Below, one piece after another: positions 26,790-28,378 of a stretch of DNA of 28,378 nucleotides (its first letter is position 1; every line of letters starts with the position of its first letter). Location of the stretch: assembly GCF_024699075.1 (NCBI RefSeq), contig NZ_JAILQF010000187.1, forward strand, positions 1 through 28,378. The letters run 5' to 3'. The notes beneath the pieces are model-generated. The model worked only from the letters and a program-made list of their open reading frames with translations, was not told the DNA's origin and did not search any database. A program made the translations under genes and the position numbers. This DNA comes from Butyrivibrio sp. Its GTDB lineage: Bacteria; Bacillota_A; Clostridia; Lachnospirales; Lachnospiraceae.

Positions 26790-27371
26790 ATGGATCAGAA
26801 TCATAGTGACGAACTTTTGGGCAACGGAGATCAAAATTCTCTTGAGGAACTAAGACGATTCCTTTTTAAAGAGAGCTGCCGACTTAAGAATCAGGAAAGC
26901 GCTCTTGATGACCAGTGGCAGAAGCTTGAAAAGGAACGAAGTGAACTGAAAGAAGAAATTGATAAAGCCGGCAAGAAGCTTCAGGAACAAAGAGCAGAAT
27001 TTGAGCATGACCGTTCATTTTTTGACCAGAAAATGCAGATATTAAAGGACGGTTATGACAAACTGAGCATGGACCGCAAGAATCTTGAGCTTGAGAAAAA
27101 GCGTATCATCCAGGAGAGAATGATGCTTCAGGAGGATATTGCAAATGCAGATATAAGGCTCAAGGAACAGTCTGCAGGTCTTATGAATGTACTTTTCAGA
27201 GGTGCTGATACATCTCTTTCTTTAAAGAAAAGATATAAAGACCTCATGAAAATATTCCATCCCGACAATATGAACGGCGATGATGAACTTGTTCAATGGC
27301 TCAACATTGAATATTCAAAGCTCAAACAGGAGATGGATGATGCTATGGGTGATGAAGCTTCGCAGAAATAA
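26790..27371 (+). CDS. Coiled-coil protein with J-domain-like C-terminus
   Basis: 193 residues from the ATG at 26790 (GGAGG at 26780-26784, spaced five); an in-frame ATG at 26742 with GGAGG spaced four would add 16 residues, and the choice is uncertain. About residues 20-125 form a continuous charged coiled coil (LEKERSELKEEIDKAGKKL, ELEKKRIIQERMMLQEDI). The C-terminus LKKRYKDLMKIFHPDNMNGD contains the HPD tripeptide (157-159) of J domains, which stimulates DnaK-type ATPases. Only helices II-III are recognisable, so this is a truncated or divergent J domain. It could tether a chaperone to a coiled-coil partner; no signal peptide is present. Confidence 0.8.
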   Translation: MDQNHSDELLGNGDQNSLEELRRFLFKESCRLKNQESALDDQWQKLEKERSELKEEIDKAGKKLQEQRAEFEHDRSFFDQKMQILKDGYDKLSMDRKNLELEKKRIIQERMMLQEDIANADIRLKEQSAGLMNVLFRGADTSLSLKKRYKDLMKIFHPDNMNGDDELVQWLNIEYSKLKQEMDDAMGDEASQK

Positions 27372-27437
27372 TTGGTGGTAAAACAGTGCATTTTAAAGGA
27401 TTTTTTTCAAAAAATATCATCAAATGTAAATTTCTTC

Positions 27438-27466
27438 TTGCAAAAACCCAAATGTTTTGATATAGT
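27438..27466 (+). promoter_or_regulatory. Probable promoter of rpmB
   Basis: TTGCAA (27438-27443), a 17-base spacer and TATAGT (27461-27466). The start would be near 27473, giving an unusually long leader of about 107 bases that contains the hairpin at 27482-27514. Confidence 0.5.
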
Positions 27467-27481
27467 ATCACTGTTGCGACT

Positions 27482-27514
27482 GCATAAGACTATTAATAAA
27501 TTTAGTCATTATGC
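27482..27514 (+). promoter_or_regulatory. Hairpin in the rpmB leader
   Basis: GCATAAGACTA (27482-27492) pairs with TAGTC-A-TTATGC (27503-27514), eleven pairs with one bulged A, around a ten-base loop. It sits well before the ribosome site, so it could be a regulatory structure; no ribosomal-protein leader class is recognised. Confidence 0.45.
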
Positions 27515-27579
27515 GTACATGGATGTGATTTTAATTTAAAATTATCATTAGTTAACATAGTTTTACAGGAGGTGTTAAG

Positions 27580-27765
27580 ATGGCAAAGTGTGAAGTATGT
27601 GGCAAGGGCGTTCATTTCGGTAACAACGTGAGCCATTCCCATAGAAGATCAAACAGAGCATGGAATGCAAACGTTCAGCGTGTTGCAGTTAAGATCAACG
27701 GATCTACTCGCAGAATGAATGTATGCACAAGCTGCCTCAGATCAAATGCTGTTGAGAGAGCATAA
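27580..27765 (+). CDS. rpmB: Ribosomal protein bL28
   Basis: 61 residues, the short bacterial form. It is a 50S subunit protein. Two CxxC pairs (CEVC at 4-7 and CTSC at 49-52) make it a zinc-binding version; the basic middle (HSHRRSNRAWNANVQRVAVKI) contacts rRNA. AGGAGG at 27567-27572 supports the ATG at 27580. A strong terminator follows, so rpmB is transcribed on its own with its own leader, as in many Firmicutes where Asp23 and DAK2 genes come next. Confidence 0.98.
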   Translation: MAKCEVCGKGVHFGNNVSHSHRRSNRAWNANVQRVAVKINGSTRRMNVCTSCLRSNAVERA

Positions 27766-27786
27766 TTATTTTGAGAATTGACACGG

Positions 27787-27823
27787 AAGCGCTTCTTTTT
27801 TAAGGGGAAGCGCTTTATTTTTT
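27787..27823 (+). terminator. Intrinsic terminator of rpmB
   Basis: AAGCGCTTC (27787-27795) pairs with GAAGCGCTT (27807-27815), followed by a T-rich tail to 27823. It begins 21 bases after the rpmB stop. Confidence 0.9.
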
Positions 27824-27836
27824 GTCATTCTTGTCA

Positions 27837-27842
27837 TATAAT
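27837..27842 (+). promoter_or_regulatory. -10 element for the Asp23-DAK2 genes
   Basis: TATAAT lies 50 bases before the Asp23-type gene and directly after the rpmB terminator, but no good -35 is seen at 16-18 bases. Confidence 0.35.
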
Positions 27843-27892
27843 ATTGCTATCTATGCAGAATAGAGTATGCCATTTAACGAGGAGGACAACCA

Positions 27893-28255
27893 ATGAAAGC
27901 TTCATCATTGAACACACATATGGGCAATATTTCCATAGACAACGAGGTTATCGCTCAATATGCCGGAACTGTTGCGATGGAATGCTTCGGTATTGTTGGC
28001 ATGGCTAACGTTAGTATAAGAGACGGACTGGTAAGCTTGCTTCGCTCTGATAACATGACTAAGGGTATCAACGTAGAGCTCAACCAGAACAAGAAGCTTG
28101 TACTTAATTTTCACGTTATTATTGCTTACGGTGTAAGTATTTCTGCTGTTGCAGACAACCTTATCGACTCTGTAAAGTATAAGGTTGAAGAATTTACAGG
28201 ACTAGAAATAGAGAAGATCAATATTTATGTCGAAGGTGTTCGAGTTATCGACTGA
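27893..28255 (+). CDS. Asp23/Gls24 family envelope stress protein (YloU-like)
   Basis: 120 residues with the family signatures GNISIDNEVIAQYAGTVAMECFGIVGMAN and VELNQNKKLVLNFHVIIAYGVSISAVADNL, and a closing KINIYVEGVRVID. Members sit at the membrane through partner proteins and help with alkaline and cell-wall stress; YloU lies next to YloV/FakA in Bacillus, as here. GGAGG lies eight bases before the ATG at 27893. The DAK2 gene starts 25 bases after its stop, probably in the same transcript. Confidence 0.93.
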   Translation: MKASSLNTHMGNISIDNEVIAQYAGTVAMECFGIVGMANVSIRDGLVSLLRSDNMTKGINVELNQNKKLVLNFHVIIAYGVSISAVADNLIDSVKYKVEEFTGLEIEKINIYVEGVRVID

Positions 28256-28280
28256 TCGACTTGTGTAGGAGGAACCTAAC

Positions 28281-28378
28281 TTGAGTACAAGTAGCATTGA
28301 TTCAAGAATGGTCGCAAGAATGTTTCTTGCGGGCGCAAAGAACCTTGAAGCTAAAAAAGAATGGATCAACCAGTTGAA
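28281..28378 (+). CDS. DAK2 domain protein (FakA/YloV-like), 3'-truncated
   Basis: Only 32 codons lie in the window. The TTG at 28281 is preceded by AGGAGGA at 28267-28273. The start SSIDSRMVARMFLAGAKNLE and EAKKEWINQL match the N-terminal DAK2 domain of FakA, the fatty-acid kinase catalytic subunit that phosphorylates fatty acids bound by a DegV-type carrier; the active-site part and the rest lie outside. The order rpmB, Asp23, DAK2 is well conserved in Firmicutes, which supports the call. Confidence 0.88.
   Translation, partial: MSTSSIDSRMVARMFLAGAKNLEAKKEWINQL

Overview
The window looks like an ordinary stretch of chromosome from an anaerobic low-to-mid G+C Firmicute. Lachnospiraceae is most likely, perhaps a Butyrivibrio/Pseudobutyrivibrio-type organism. 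The grounds are A/T-rich intergenic DNA, strong GGAGG ribosome sites, frequent TTG starts, the gene set (rpmB, Asp23, DAK2; GerW with DUF2953; the split ilv/leu genes) and the protein sequences. This is a family-level inference from recognition, with no database search. I see no prophage, insertion sequence, CRISPR array, tRNA or rRNA.

Layout. (a) 1-9.5 kb is a branched-chain amino acid region: the end of ilvN, ilvC, a YfhO-type membrane protein overlapping leuC by four bases, leuD, an Mrp/NBP35 Fe-S carrier ATPase, an AI-2E-family membrane protein, then ilvE with its own consensus promoter and a strong terminator. (b) 9.5-13.6 kb holds a lone minus-strand small gene, a histidine phosphatase, a B12-binding radical SAM protein, and a NusG-domain-II plus Gx-transporter pair. 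(c) 13.8-16.8 kb has ruvA, ruvB, a CHY zinc-finger protein and a HAD phosphatase. A large minus-strand DUF3298 lipoprotein (16.8-18.9 kb) meets the HAD gene head-on with four bases between stops. (d) 19.1-24.7 kb is a cell-envelope and tRNA-modification run: zapA, a U32 protein, a second U32-like protein, a RodA/FtsW protein and a short class B penicillin-binding protein. (e) 24.7-28.4 kb has an orphan 111-residue protein, DUF2953, GerW, a coiled-coil J-like protein, then rpmB, Asp23 and the start of a DAK2/FakA gene.

How it fits together. LeuCD are [4Fe-4S]-dependent, and the next gene is an Fe-S carrier ATPase. RuvA and RuvB form the Holliday-junction motor. The RodA-like polymerase and the PBP overlap and should make septal or lateral wall peptidoglycan, with ZapA upstream. 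DUF2953-GerW is a pair known from sporulating Firmicutes.

The most interesting signals are regulatory or architectural rather than an obvious new system. They are two perfect palindromes sharing an AACATGTT core (at the ilvE transcription start and after gerW), a 14-bp hairpin inside the HAD coding region placed to terminate the convergent lipoprotein gene, the two-gene U32 arrangement with two separate four-cysteine sets, and a membrane-segment reading frame without a start that lies +1 to the end of the CHY gene.
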